Source: Halopiger goleimassiliensis
GTDB taxonomy: Archaea; Halobacteriota; Halobacteria; Halobacteriales; Natrialbaceae
NCBI RefSeq assembly: GCF_000455345.1
Contig: NZ_HG315690.1
Location: forward strand, 2,828,339 to 2,892,338
Reading direction: 5' to 3'
DNA length: 64,000 nt
How positions within the stretch are numbered: the stretch's first letter is position 1; each line of letters starts with the position of its first letter. Below the pieces are notes generated by a model. That model did no database searches, was not told the origin of the DNA, and was given only the letters and a program-made list of their open reading frames with translations. Below, one piece after another: positions 1-6,824 of the stretch. Made by a program: the position numbers and the translations under genes.

Positions 1-296
1 TCTTCGACTGCGGCGGCGACCCGGCGGCGCTGAAGCGGACGCTCGGACACGGCCTCCTGCGCGAGGACGCCGACTTCCACACCCTCCAGAACGTCGAGGC
101 GGCGTTCCGCCGGTTCGACCGCGTCGGGGAGCGTCGGTTCGAGGCCGAGGAAAGCGCCGACCTCGAGCAACGCCGCCGGGTTCCGCTGATCGCGACGGCC
201 CGCTACATGGCCGCCCACTTCCCGACGCGCCGCGAGGCCGAGCAGACGTTTTCGATCGCGACGCGGCTCGGACGCGGGGAACGGCTTCACGAGTGA
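1..296 (+). CDS. 3' end of an unidentified gene (partial)
   Basis: An open frame entering from the left edge (codons begin at base 3) gives 97 residues and ends in TGA. The visible part is charged and soluble, rich in Arg and Glu, with no membrane segment or Cys pair. Its last third contains RYMAAHFPTRREAEQTF followed by an Arg-rich tail. I do not recognise the family. It reads toward tsr3 with a 75-base gap, so co-transcription is possible but not shown. Codon use matches the neighbours, with strong G/C in third positions. Confidence 0.7.
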   Translation, partial: FDCGGDPAALKRTLGHGLLREDADFHTLQNVEAAFRRFDRVGERRFEAEESADLEQRRRVPLIATARYMAAHFPTRREAEQTFSIATRLGRGERLHE

Positions 297-371
297 CCCG
301 ACGGGGCGAGCGATCGAGTCTCGCGCTCGCCCATCGACTGGCTTTTTTCCGCTCCCGCCGTAGCTCCCGAC

Positions 372-872
372 GTGGAGTGTCACGTCTACTACGAGGGCGA
401 CGACGACCCCGAGAAGTGCACCGCGCGCCGCCTCGAGCGGTTCGACGAGGCGACCCTCTACCGCTCGATGGGGCAGGTGCCCTACGGGATCGTCCTCAAC
501 CCTCACGCCGAGCAGGCGCTCTCGCCGGCCGACGCCGACGAGGGGCTAGGGACCCTCGTGGCACTCGACTGCTCGTGGGAGTCGGCCGAGGCCGCCTCGT
601 TCCGGATGAACGGCGTCCACCGGGCGCTCCCCTTCCTCGTCGCCGCGAACCCGGTCAACTTCGGGAAGCCGTTCCGCCTCACGACCGTCGAGGCGCTGGC
701 TGGCGCGTGCTGTATCCTCGGTGCCCGGGAACGGGCCGAGGAGCTGCTCGAGCCGTTTCGCTGGGGCGAGACGTTCCTCGAGATGAACGCCGAGCCGCTG
801 CGCCGGTACAGCGAGTGTACCGACTCGAGCGAGGTCGTCGCCGTCCAGGACGACTATCTCGCCGACGAGTGA
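372..872 (+). CDS. tsr3: Tsr3-like 18S/16S rRNA aminocarboxypropyltransferase
   Basis: This is a 166-residue protein of the Tsr3 (DUF367/RLI-associated) family. Members transfer the aminocarboxypropyl group of S-adenosylmethionine to a methylated pseudouridine in small-subunit rRNA. Family hallmarks are visible: an ARRL block near residue 18, LSPAD near residue 51, ALDCSW near residue 65, and the highly conserved [15 protein letters not shown] segment around residues 87-101, then an EPLRRY block near the C-terminus. The start is GTG at 372; no ATG in frame keeps the N-terminal [10 protein letters not shown] intact. The ribosomal protein eL40 gene follows 67 bases downstream, which fits a ribosome-assembly neighbourhood. 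Length is typical for archaeal members. Confidence 0.88.
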   Translation: MECHVYYEGDDDPEKCTARRLERFDEATLYRSMGQVPYGIVLNPHAEQALSPADADEGLGTLVALDCSWESAEAASFRMNGVHRALPFLVAANPVNFGKPFRLTTVEALAGACCILGARERAEELLEPFRWGETFLEMNAEPLRRYSECTDSSEVVAVQDDYLADE

Positions 873-908
873 TAGCGAGCGAGAGGATACGCGTCGAGGG
901 ACCACAGC

Positions 909-918
909 GGTTATATGC
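909..918 (+). promoter_or_regulatory. TATA box of the eL40 gene
   Basis: The sequence GGTTATATGC lies about 27 bases before the ATG at 940, the usual spacing of a haloarchaeal TATA box to a transcript that starts at or just before its start codon. The eL40 mRNA is therefore probably leaderless. Confidence 0.6.
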
Positions 919-939
919 GCCACGGGCCAACGGAGCGAT

Positions 940-1089
940 ATGGCACGCTTCGACGCCGCAGAAGACCGGACGCTCGAGAAAATGATCTGCATGCGCTGTA
1001 ACGCGCGCAACCCCGAACGCGCCGACACCTGCCGCAAGTGCGGCTACGGAAACCTCCGTCCCAAGGCCAAGGAACCGCGCGCAGCCTGA
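940..1089 (+). CDS. rpl40e: 50S ribosomal protein L40e (eL40)
   Basis: This is a 49-residue zinc-finger ribosomal protein of the large subunit. Four cysteines, C17-x2-C20 and C31-x2-C34, form the zinc site. The segment [17 protein letters not shown] and the basic tail are typical of archaeal eL40. A TATA box 27 bases upstream and no Shine-Dalgarno indicate leaderless translation. It sits downstream of tsr3, so two translation-related genes are adjacent, but its own promoter suggests separate transcription. Confidence 0.93.
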   Translation: MARFDAAEDRTLEKMICMRCNARNPERADTCRKCGYGNLRPKAKEPRAA

Positions 1090-1228
1090 TCGCGGCTCGA
1101 GCGGTCGGTTCTCCGACAGTTCGTTCGCTACGTCGCCGTCGGCTCGAGGCCGGAGTCGGGCGTCGGCTCCATCGGCGTCGCGCATCTCCCAGCTCGCCGA
1201 CGCGAACTGGGGTCGTATTTTCATCAAA

Positions 1229-1242
1229 TCAAAGATACTAAT
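1229..1242 (+). promoter_or_regulatory. Promoter of the small leader ORF / channel gene
   Basis: An AT-rich patch (AAAGATACTAATTA) in GC-rich surroundings has its TATA-like core about 28 bases before the ATG at 1266. This predicts a transcript beginning at the small ORF rather than at the channel gene. Confidence 0.45.
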
Positions 1243-1265
1243 TACCCCGGTTCCAATAGCCGGGT

Positions 1266-1334
1266 ATGAAGCAGTTAGTAACACTGACTGAACGGCACAT
1301 CGAACTGTTCGCGTCGCTGGGAGGTGAGCGGTAA
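1266..1334 (+). CDS. 22-residue leader ORF coupled to the channel gene
   Basis: A short open frame encodes 22 residues beginning MKQLVTLTERHIELF. Its ATG lies at the position expected for a leaderless start (TATA-like core at 1233-1240). Its stop overlaps the next start in TAATG (1332-1336), and its last codons contain the Shine-Dalgarno GGAGGTGA used by the downstream gene. The arrangement suggests that ribosomes finishing this ORF re-initiate on the channel gene. No family is recognised. It could instead be a translated leader without a functional peptide. Confidence 0.5.
   Translation: MKQLVTLTERHIELFASLGGER
1320..1327 (+). promoter_or_regulatory. Strong Shine-Dalgarno inside the leader ORF
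   Basis: GGAGGTGA matches the archaeal anti-Shine-Dalgarno almost perfectly and ends 6 bases before the ATG at 1334. It is one of the few clear Shine-Dalgarno sites here, where most genes look leaderless, and it fixes the start of the channel gene. Confidence 0.7.
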
Positions 1335-2080
1335 TGGAGCCGACTGTGGGGCCGTCGTTTAGCGACCGGATCGCCGCTGTAATCGAGAACAGTCTCCTCA
1401 CCGCCATCGACCTGATTCCGACGGTCATCGGCATGGTCCTGATCGCCTACGCGGGGCTGTTCCTGGGTCGAAAACTCCAGCCGACGATCACGAACGCCGG
1501 TCGTCAGATCGGACTCGACGAGAAGGTCCGCGAAACGCCGTTCGCGGCCGTCTTCCCGGACGGTGAGGACGGGGTCTCGCGGACCTTCGCGGGCCTGTTC
1601 AAGGCCTACCTCGTCGTCGTCGCCTTCCTCGTGGCCGTCGAGTGGTTCATGTACAGCGCCGCCGGCACCTCGCTGGTCTACGTGACGAACATCGGTCAGG
1701 ACCTCCTGAGCTACGTTCCGGGCCTCGTCCTCGGCCTGTTCGTCCTCTTCATCGGCTTCTTCGTGGCGAACTGGGCCGCCGAACAGGTCCGCGAATCCGA
1801 CGTCGCCAACCAGTTCACCCCCGCGCTGAGCGGTGCGACGAAGGCGATCCTCTACTTCGTCGTCATCGTCATCGGCCTCGACACGATCGACGGGATCAAC
1901 GCCGGCGTCCTCCACACGTTCGCCGAAGCCTTCGCCTACGCCGCCGGCCTTGCCGCCGCCATCGCTATCGGCGTCGCCTTCGGCTGGGGTGGCAAGGACT
2001 ACGTCGCCGAAAACATCGACGACTGGTTCGAGGACACCTCCGACGTCGCCAAAGACGCGGCCGCCCCCGGCGACGACTGA
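1334..2080 (+). CDS. Conserved-TM-helix (mechanosensitive channel-like) membrane protein
   Basis: This 248-residue membrane protein resembles the conserved TM helix proteins (PF05552) related to small-conductance mechanosensitive channels. Four or five hydrophobic segments lie at about residues 25-45, 95-115, 132-158, 175-192 and 200-222. They are followed by a GWGGKDYVAENIDDW block that is typical of the repeats in this family, and an acidic tail. The long MscS beta domain is absent, so it may sense tension or act as a subunit rather than be a canonical channel. It is translationally coupled to the leader ORF by TAATG overlap, with a strong Shine-Dalgarno. The channel assignment is by family; activity is inferred. 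Confidence 0.78.
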   Translation: MEPTVGPSFSDRIAAVIENSLLTAIDLIPTVIGMVLIAYAGLFLGRKLQPTITNAGRQIGLDEKVRETPFAAVFPDGEDGVSRTFAGLFKAYLVVVAFLVAVEWFMYSAAGTSLVYVTNIGQDLLSYVPGLVLGLFVLFIGFFVANWAAEQVRESDVANQFTPALSGATKAILYFVVIVIGLDTIDGINAGVLHTFAEAFAYAAGLAAAIAIGVAFGWGGKDYVAENIDDWFEDTSDVAKDAAAPGDD

Positions 2081-2097
2081 ACGCGCTCGCATCCGGC

Positions 2098-2118
2098 GCT
2101 TTTCGACGCGTTTTTTCG
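2098..2118 (+). terminator. Probable T-tract terminator
   Basis: Two T runs (TTTT and TTTTTT at 2111-2116) occur 20-36 bases after the channel gene stop. Archaeal termination commonly uses such T tracts without a stable hairpin. Confidence 0.4.
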
Positions 2119-2177
2119 CTCCGGATACCAGCGGTTGCTCCGATAGCCGTTAACGAAGGGGTCGTGTCGCTCGCGGA

Positions 2178-2231
2178 CTACTCGTCCGGATACTTCGGCT
2201 CCCGTTTTGCCGCCCGCTCGAGCGCCGTCTC
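2178..2231 (-). pseudogene. Relic 3' end of a diverged MBL hydrolase allele
   Basis: On the minus strand this stretch encodes ETALERAAKREPKYPDE followed by TAG, identical in protein to the last 17 residues of the intact MBL hydrolase that ends at 2332. The DNA differs at several positions, and each difference is synonymous, including TGA versus TAG for the stop. It is offset by 154 bases, not a multiple of three, from the live tail. It therefore looks like the tail of a homologous allele that evolved under protein constraint, left after a gene replacement, rather than a recent tandem duplication. Confidence 0.75.
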
Positions 2232-2331
2232 AGACCCACCTTTTTCCGCTCGGGTTCGCTCCCAGCGGTCGCTCACCCCTCGCGCAAAAATCTGGACCAA
2301 AAAGCCGCTCACTCCCGACGGTCGTTCGCGG
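2232..2331. other. Spacer between live and relic MBL tails
   Basis: About 100 bases carry T and A tracts (CCTTTTTCC near 2240; CAAAAATC and CAAAAAGC near 2285-2305) interspersed with repeated CGCTC-type words. Read in the direction of the MBL gene it contains GGCTTTTTGG and GATTTTTGCG, resembling T-rich intergenic words that occur downstream of haloarchaeal genes. It may act as a terminator for the MBL gene. No ORF is supported. Confidence 0.4.
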
Positions 2332-2943
2332 TCACTCGTCCGGATACTTCGGTTCCCGCTTCGCTGCCCGCTCGAGGGCCGTCTCCACGACGTCCCGCAC
2401 GTCGCCGTGGAAGACGCCGCCGTGACCCGAGTACATGTGCTCGACGCCCTCGGGCATGCGCTCGAGGAGGTCCCGGATGCTCTGGATGAGGCGGTCGCGG
2501 GACTGGCCGACCATGTCGGTCCGTCCGAAACTGCCGTAGTCGAACGCGCCGTCGTCGTGGACGACCACGTCGCCCGAAAACAGCGAGTTCTCGGAGACGA
2601 ACGAGACGTGATCGTCGGCGTGGCCCGGCGTGTAGACCACGTCGAACGCCTCGTCGCCGATCGTGACGGTGTCACCGTCCTCGAGCGCCCGCGTTCTGGC
2701 CGGGTGGTCGTCGTAGGCGTACACCTCGGGATCGAAGGCGTCGACGACGGCCTCGAGTTGGGCGACGTGATCGCCGTGCTGGTGGGTCAGCACCACGGCG
2801 TCGACGTCGTCCGCGTGCGATCGAATCTCCTCGACGACGCCGTCCCAGGCCCCGGCGTCGACGAGCGTCGTCCGTTCCCCCTCGGCGAGGAAGGCGTTAC
2901 AGGTGAACGTCTCCGCAGGTTCGGTGACGTGGGTAACCTCCAT
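2332..2943 (-). CDS. MBL-fold metallo-hydrolase
   Basis: This is a 203-residue metallo-beta-lactamase-fold protein. The metal-binding signature H54-x-H56-x-D58-H59 (THQHGDH) is followed by H108 (TPGHADDH), D125 (SGD) and H174 (SGHGG), so the full dinuclear metal set is present. The spacing fits glyoxalase II-like hydrolases, but the true substrate cannot be read from sequence. It stands alone on the minus strand between two plus-strand genes. Immediately beyond its stop lies the relic tail of a second allele, suggesting that the gene body was exchanged by homologous recombination. Confidence 0.85.
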   Translation of the reverse strand: MEVTHVTEPAETFTCNAFLAEGERTTLVDAGAWDGVVEEIRSHADDVDAVVLTHQHGDHVAQLEAVVDAFDPEVYAYDDHPARTRALEDGDTVTIGDEAFDVVYTPGHADDHVSFVSENSLFSGDVVVHDDGAFDYGSFGRTDMVGQSRDRLIQSIRDLLERMPEGVEHMYSGHGGVFHGDVRDVVETALERAAKREPKYPDE

Positions 2944-3114
2944 AACCGGCTACTCGGCCGCCGCCCCCAAAAACGGTGCCGTCGGCTGTCGAGGTCCCGC
3001 CATAGGCGAGCGTATTTCCCGGATATGATGGTTATAATGACATTCGTGTTGTGAAAACTGAAATAAACTCACGACCAAGGAATTTTTGAACCACTGGGGC
3101 ATAGTACCACTTGC

Positions 3115-3291
3115 ATGGGCTTCGGGAGCTACGACGAATCCGAGCAACAGGAAGTAGACGCTGATTTTGACGACGACGACGCTGTGAAATCCGGACAGAA
3201 CAGCCACGAAGGAACCATCGAGTTCGAAAACGGAGCTTCCAGCGACGAGTTGCTCGATCGATTGCAGGAGATCAAAGACGACGACTCCTGA
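3115..3291 (+). CDS. Small acidic haloarchaeal protein (DUF5786-like)
   Basis: A 58-residue, very acidic soluble protein begins MGFGSYDESEQQEVDADF. It has a run of five Asp residues and a predicted short helix LLDRLQEIKDDDS at the end. It resembles the conserved haloarchaeal DUF5786 proteins, whose function is unknown. Its stop overlaps the start of the next gene as TGATG (3289-3293), so it is probably translated together with the DUF99 protein. The region upstream (3030-3100) is AT-rich and may hold the promoter, but no single TATA stands out. Confidence 0.75.
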   Translation: MGFGSYDESEQQEVDADFDDDDAVKSGQNSHEGTIEFENGASSDELLDRLQEIKDDDS

Positions 3292-3857
3292 TGAAGACGG
3301 GGGCGCGGGCGCTGGGCATCGCCGAGTCGTATCGGGGGCGCTCCGACCGGAGCACGCTCGCCGGGGCCGTCGTCCGTGGCGACGGCATCCTCGACGGGCT
3401 TGGGTACGACTCGTGTACCGTCGGCGGCACCGACGCGACCGACGCGGTCGTCTCGCTGGTCGACGATCTCGCCCGCCCCGACGTTCATGCGCTCTTGCTC
3501 GGCGCTGTCGCGCCCGCCTGGTACAACGTTCTCGACCTCGCGCGAATCCACGCCGTAGCCGAGCGACCGACCCTCGCCGTGACGTTCGAGGACAGTCCCG
3601 GCCTCGAGGACGCCCTTCGCGAGCAGTTTTCGGGCGACGCCCTCGAGCGACGACTCGAGACGTATCGCTCGCTGCCCGAGCGTCACGCCGTGTCGGTCGG
3701 CGACGAGACCGTCTACGTCCGTTACCTGGGCTGTGACCGCGAGGAAGCGGTCGAGGTCGTCCGCTCGGTTACCCTCGAGGGCGGCCGGCCGGAGCCGATT
3801 CGCGTCGCGAGCGTGGCGGCGGGTGCGGGGGACGGGTACCGCGAGTCGCTCGAGTGA
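3291..3857 (+). CDS. DUF99 / UPF0215 family protein
   Basis: A 188-residue protein matches the archaeal DUF99 (UPF0215) family, which is distantly related in fold to endonuclease V but has no established archaeal function. Visible family features are the N-terminal RALGIAES motif, an internal VDDLARPDVHALLLG beta-strand region and a WYNVLDLARIH segment around residues 78-90. It starts within the stop of the preceding small acidic protein (TGATG), implying coupled expression. A uracil-DNA glycosylase follows 62 bases downstream, so a DNA-repair context is possible; that link is inference. Confidence 0.82.
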   Translation: MKTGARALGIAESYRGRSDRSTLAGAVVRGDGILDGLGYDSCTVGGTDATDAVVSLVDDLARPDVHALLLGAVAPAWYNVLDLARIHAVAERPTLAVTFEDSPGLEDALREQFSGDALERRLETYRSLPERHAVSVGDETVYVRYLGCDREEAVEVVRSVTLEGGRPEPIRVASVAAGAGDGYRESLE

Positions 3858-3919
3858 GTCGACCGCTCGCGCGTAGCCGACCCGAAAGACGTAGTACCGG
3901 TCCCCCGCACGGAATCGGT

Positions 3920-4513
3920 ATGAGCGAGATGGAGGACCTCCACGTCTCCGACTGCGAGCGGTGCCCGGCGCTCGTCGAGTCCCGCAGTCGGATCGTCAAC
4001 GGGACCGGCCCCGCGGATGCCGACCTGTTGTTCGTCGGCGAGGGGCCGGGCGCGAACGAGGACGAGCAGGGCGAACCGTTCGTCGGCCGCAGCGGCACAG
4101 TGCTCGACGACGGGCTTCGGGACGTCGGCCTCGCTCGCGAGGACGTCCGGATCACCAACTGCGTCCGCTGTCGGCCGCCCGAGAACCGCGATCCGACCGA
4201 CGAGGAACTCGCACACTGTCGGGGCTACCTCGAGACCGAGATCACCCGCCTCGATCCCGAGGTGATCGTCACGCTCGGCAAGGTTCCCAGCGAACACCTC
4301 CTCGAGCGTTCCGTTGCGGTGACGAAGGAAGCCGGCAGTCTCGAGGACGTCCGCATCGGCAGCGAGCCACGGCGGGTGCTGATCTGCGTCCACCCCGCGG
4401 CGACGCTGTACGACCGCAGCCAGGCGGAGACGTTCGAGGCGGCCCTCGAGCGGGCGGCTGAACTCGCCGGTGTGGACGGCTCGAGCGGGCAGACGCGACT
4501 CGACGGGTTCTGA
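3920..4513 (+). CDS. Uracil-DNA glycosylase, family 4 (Fe-S)
   Basis: This 197-residue enzyme removes uracil from DNA in base excision repair. The family 4 motif GEGPGANEDEQGEPFVG lies at residues 40-56 and the second active-site motif HPAAT near the C-terminus. Cysteines C12, C15, C84 and C100 have the spacing of the [4Fe-4S] ligands known in family 4 enzymes; an extra C81 is present. The ATG at 3920 was chosen because it gives the family's usual N-terminus directly before DCERCPAL; a longer in-frame extension has no homology. It is in the same direction as DUF99 and the rhodanese gene. Confidence 0.9.
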   Translation: MSEMEDLHVSDCERCPALVESRSRIVNGTGPADADLLFVGEGPGANEDEQGEPFVGRSGTVLDDGLRDVGLAREDVRITNCVRCRPPENRDPTDEELAHCRGYLETEITRLDPEVIVTLGKVPSEHLLERSVAVTKEAGSLEDVRIGSEPRRVLICVHPAATLYDRSQAETFEAALERAAELAGVDGSSGQTRLDGF

Positions 4514-4576
4514 GCGGTCCGACGGACCTCGGCCCGAACCGTGGCCTTATTCCCTCGGCGTTCGAACCCGCCGGTA

Positions 4577-4945
4577 ATGGACGGCGAAATCTCACCCGAC
4601 GAGGTCAAAGACCTCCTCGAGTCGGACGCGGACGTCCGGATCGTCGACATCCGCGACGAGGCGGCCTACGAGCACAGTCACATCCCCGGCAGCGAGAACG
4701 TTCCGTTCCACGAACTCACCCAGCGCGTCGAAGAATTCGAGGGCGAGGACCACATCGTGACGGTCTGTCCCCACGGGAAGGCGAGCGTCCAGGCGGCCCA
4801 GCTGATCGGCTCCTACGAGGGGACCGCCGACGCCACCGTCGAGAGCATGGCAGGCGGCCTCGAGAAGTACGGCCTGAAGTTCGGTCTCGTCCGCGAGGAC
4901 GACGGCGACAGCGACGACGAAGCCGACGTCGAATCGCCGTTCTAA
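4577..4945 (+). CDS. Rhodanese-like domain protein
   Basis: A 122-residue single-domain rhodanese carries its catalytic loop CPHGKAS with Cys64. The preceding HIPGSENVPFHEL block is typical of the sulfurtransferase fold. Such proteins carry persulfide sulfur or act as protein-interaction modules. The C-terminal 20 residues are an acidic tail (DDGDSDDEADVE) common in haloarchaeal proteins. CTTATTC about 30 bases before the ATG could be its TATA box. The dispersed hairpin element begins about 120 bases downstream. Confidence 0.88.
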   Translation: MDGEISPDEVKDLLESDADVRIVDIRDEAAYEHSHIPGSENVPFHELTQRVEEFEGEDHIVTVCPHGKASVQAAQLIGSYEGTADATVESMAGGLEKYGLKFGLVREDDGDSDDEADVESPF

Positions 4946-5066
4946 TTCGCGGAGACGCGGGGACTACGGGCTCGTTCGCCGGCCTCGGAACTGAATGAGG
5001 ATCAGTTGATCCATTTCGCGCAACTGCTTACGATCGGGTAGCTGAAAAGGAGTTGGTAACAGACCA

Positions 5067-5335
5067 GAGCGTTCTGCTATCGTGGACACGAGGAGTGGCC
5101 ACGCCGCTCACGGGTCACTGGCTCACGGGTCACTGGCTCACGGGTCACTGGCTCACGGGTCACTGGCTCACGGGTCACTGGCTCACGGGTCACTGGCTCA
5201 CGGGTCACTGCGTTCCCCGTTCGCTTTCCGAGGGATTCGCTCTGCTCATCCCTCGCGTTCGTTCCCCGTTCGCTTTCCGAGGGATCCGCTACGCTCATCC
5301 CTCGCTTCCCTCGACCGGACGGCAGCGCGCGCCAC
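5067..5335 (-). repeat. Dispersed hairpin element, copy 1 (inverted, core replaced)
   Basis: The ends match those of the elements at 17862-18045 and 28185-28605 in reverse orientation. One end is GAGCGTTCTGCTATCGTGGA with GGAGTGGCCAC, and the other is GGCAGCGCGCGCCAC. The palindromic core and the complete 11-bp stem of the other copies are missing. In their place are seven copies of a 15-bp unit (5107-5211) and two 45-bp direct repeats (5211-5255 and 5260-5304), each holding a GAGGGAT/ATCCCTC stem with an 11-base loop. All frames run open through the repeats in several phases, which is expected for such DNA and is not evidence for a protein. The rest of the 4946-5490 gap shows nothing else. 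Confidence 0.75.
5107..5211. repeat. 15-bp tandem repeat, 7 copies
   Basis: Seven head-to-tail copies of CTCACGGGTCACTGG are exact apart from the last base of copy seven. The identity suggests recent expansion by slippage. Since 15 is a multiple of three, reading frames stay open on both strands, giving apparent HGSLA or TGHWL repeats that should not be called proteins. Confidence 0.95.
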
Positions 5336-5490
5336 TGCAGTAAGGTCACCTATGGGACGATAGGTTCGCGACCGATCCGGACACGGAACCCGTCGTTTCA
5401 GCTACTGCTATTCGACGGTCGTGCTGGGCCTCGAAAACGACGGAAACCGCGATACAACCGCCCCGACCCGACTCGAGCGCGACTACCGGC

Positions 5491-6210
5491 TCACCACCGC
5501 TCGTGGAGCGTCTCGACGTCGTCCAGGACCGTGTTGGGGGCCGGTGGATCCTTCGTGTAGGCCCGTTCGACGTAGCCATCGGCGTTCGCCAGCAGGACGA
5601 CGTTGTTGTGCATCCAGGCCATGTTCTCCATCTCGCGTTCCTCCTCGGGGTTGTACTGGGAGACGACGCCGAACTCCTCGGTGACGTCCTCGGCCCGCTC
5701 CCGGCTCTCGGGGCGGAGGAACCACCAGTTCCCCGCGTCGAAGTCGACGCCGCGCTCCTCGCCGTAGTCGGCGAGGCGTTCGGGCGTGTCGTACTCGGGA
5801 TCGAACGTCGTCGCCAGGAAGGCGAACTCGTCGGCGAACCCCTCCTGAATCGATTTCGTTTGCGCGTGCACGAGGGGTTCGATCAGCATCGGACAGACCT
5901 CCGAACAACGCGTGAAGACGAACGTCAGCATGACGTGGCGATCGCCGACGAACTCCCGGACCGACACCTCGCGGTCCTGGAGCGGGGCCGGCACCGTCGC
6001 CTCGGGCAGTTCCTCGCCGTGAATCGGATGCGGGAGGTCCCGTTCGGCGTTTCGGTCGTAGTCCGCGGGCGTCTCGAGGACGACGTGTTCGTTCGCGCCG
6101 GTCGATCCGAACGGCAGGGAGTCGATACAGCCGGCCAGCGTTCCGCTGAGCATCGCCGCGCCGGCGCTTCGCAGCACGGTCCGGCGGTCGGGAGTCGAGT
6201 CGGAGGCCAT
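5491..6210 (-). CDS. SCO1/SenC-family Tat lipoprotein
   Basis: This 239-residue secreted copper chaperone-like protein belongs to the SCO family, which assists assembly of the CuA site of cytochrome oxidases or acts as a thiol-disulfide reductase. The N-terminus has a twin-arginine signal (DRRTVLRS) ending in a lipobox LAGC with Cys28 as lipid anchor. The CxxxC copper site is C102/C106 (TRCSEVCP) and the conserved distal His is H201 (WMHNNVV), so all metal ligands are present. It acts on the outer face of the membrane. No oxidase gene is adjacent. Copy 1 of the hairpin element lies just beyond its 3' end. Confidence 0.92.
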   Translation of the reverse strand: MASDSTPDRRTVLRSAGAAMLSGTLAGCIDSLPFGSTGANEHVVLETPADYDRNAERDLPHPIHGEELPEATVPAPLQDREVSVREFVGDRHVMLTFVFTRCSEVCPMLIEPLVHAQTKSIQEGFADEFAFLATTFDPEYDTPERLADYGEERGVDFDAGNWWFLRPESRERAEDVTEEFGVVSQYNPEEEREMENMAWMHNNVVLLANADGYVERAYTKDPPAPNTVLDDVETLHERW

Positions 6211-6446
6211 CTCGAGCGAACCTACTCACAGCCGACCCTAAACCGAATCGGTACGATTCTCGAAGCCGGCGACCGTCCGGGGCTGGCCGCTAGGTCGACT
6301 ACCGGAACGGGCGTGACGAGGCACCCGCTGTCACCACCGAGCGGACGCTACAGTCCCGGCTCCGGAGCGAAAAGCGGTAGTGAATAGGCGATTCGCGAGA
6401 CGGCCGTGGCGTTCGGAAGTCGTCTCAGATCATCGGCGGGCTGAGA

Positions 6447-6740
6447 TCACGCGACGTTGAAGCCGCGGTCCCGAAGGAAATCTTCGACGCGGCCGGTGTG
6501 GTTGCCCTGGAGTTCGATCTGGCCGTCCTCGACGGTGCCGCCACAGGCGAACTTGGACTTGAGATCCGACGACAGACTGTCCAGGTCGACGTCCTTCGGA
6601 TCGAATCCTTCGATGATCGTTACCTCCTTACCGTATCTGCGCTCGTCAATGCGGATGTTGAGTTGCTGTTGGCCCTTGGCCACGTCCTCGCAGACGCAGA
6701 GTTCCTCGGGCAGCCCGCACGTCGAGCAGACTTCCGACAT
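6447..6740 (-). CDS. SUI1/YciH-family translation initiation factor (aIF1)
   Basis: A 97-residue SUI1-domain protein acts in start-codon selection on the small ribosomal subunit. A cysteine cluster (C5, C8, C15, C17) forms a likely zinc ribbon at the N-terminus, followed by the SUI1 core with [30 protein letters not shown] and a C-terminal DFLRDRGF. The core matches archaeal and bacterial YciH proteins. A TATA-like sequence TTTAATA on the minus strand near 6768 lies 28 bases from the start, so the mRNA is probably leaderless. Confidence 0.92.
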   Translation of the reverse strand: MSEVCSTCGLPEELCVCEDVAKGQQQLNIRIDERRYGKEVTIIEGFDPKDVDLDSLSSDLKSKFACGGTVEDGQIELQGNHTGRVEDFLRDRGFNVA

Positions 6741-6761
6741 TACGTTCCTTGCTACGAAATG

Positions 6762-6772
6762 GCCATATTAAA
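6762..6772 (-). promoter_or_regulatory. TATA box of the SUI1-family gene
   Basis: On the minus strand GTTTAATATGG is centred about 28 bases upstream of the ATG at 6740, predicting a leaderless transcript. Confidence 0.5.
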
Positions 6773-6824
6773 CACTATCGGGACCCACACGCCGTCGTGC
6801 GGTTCTTTTTGACCCATCGATCGG

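Noticed and set aside
2178-2675. A second, longer minus-strand gene ending in KREPKYPDE
   Set aside because: Only its last 17 codons match the MBL protein; the rest is an off-frame shadow of the real MBL gene.
5053-5363. Open frames giving TGHWL or HGSLA repeats as a repeat protein
   Set aside because: The frames are open on both strands only because the 15-bp unit is a multiple of three and lacks stops; they run through the element's shared, non-coding ends.
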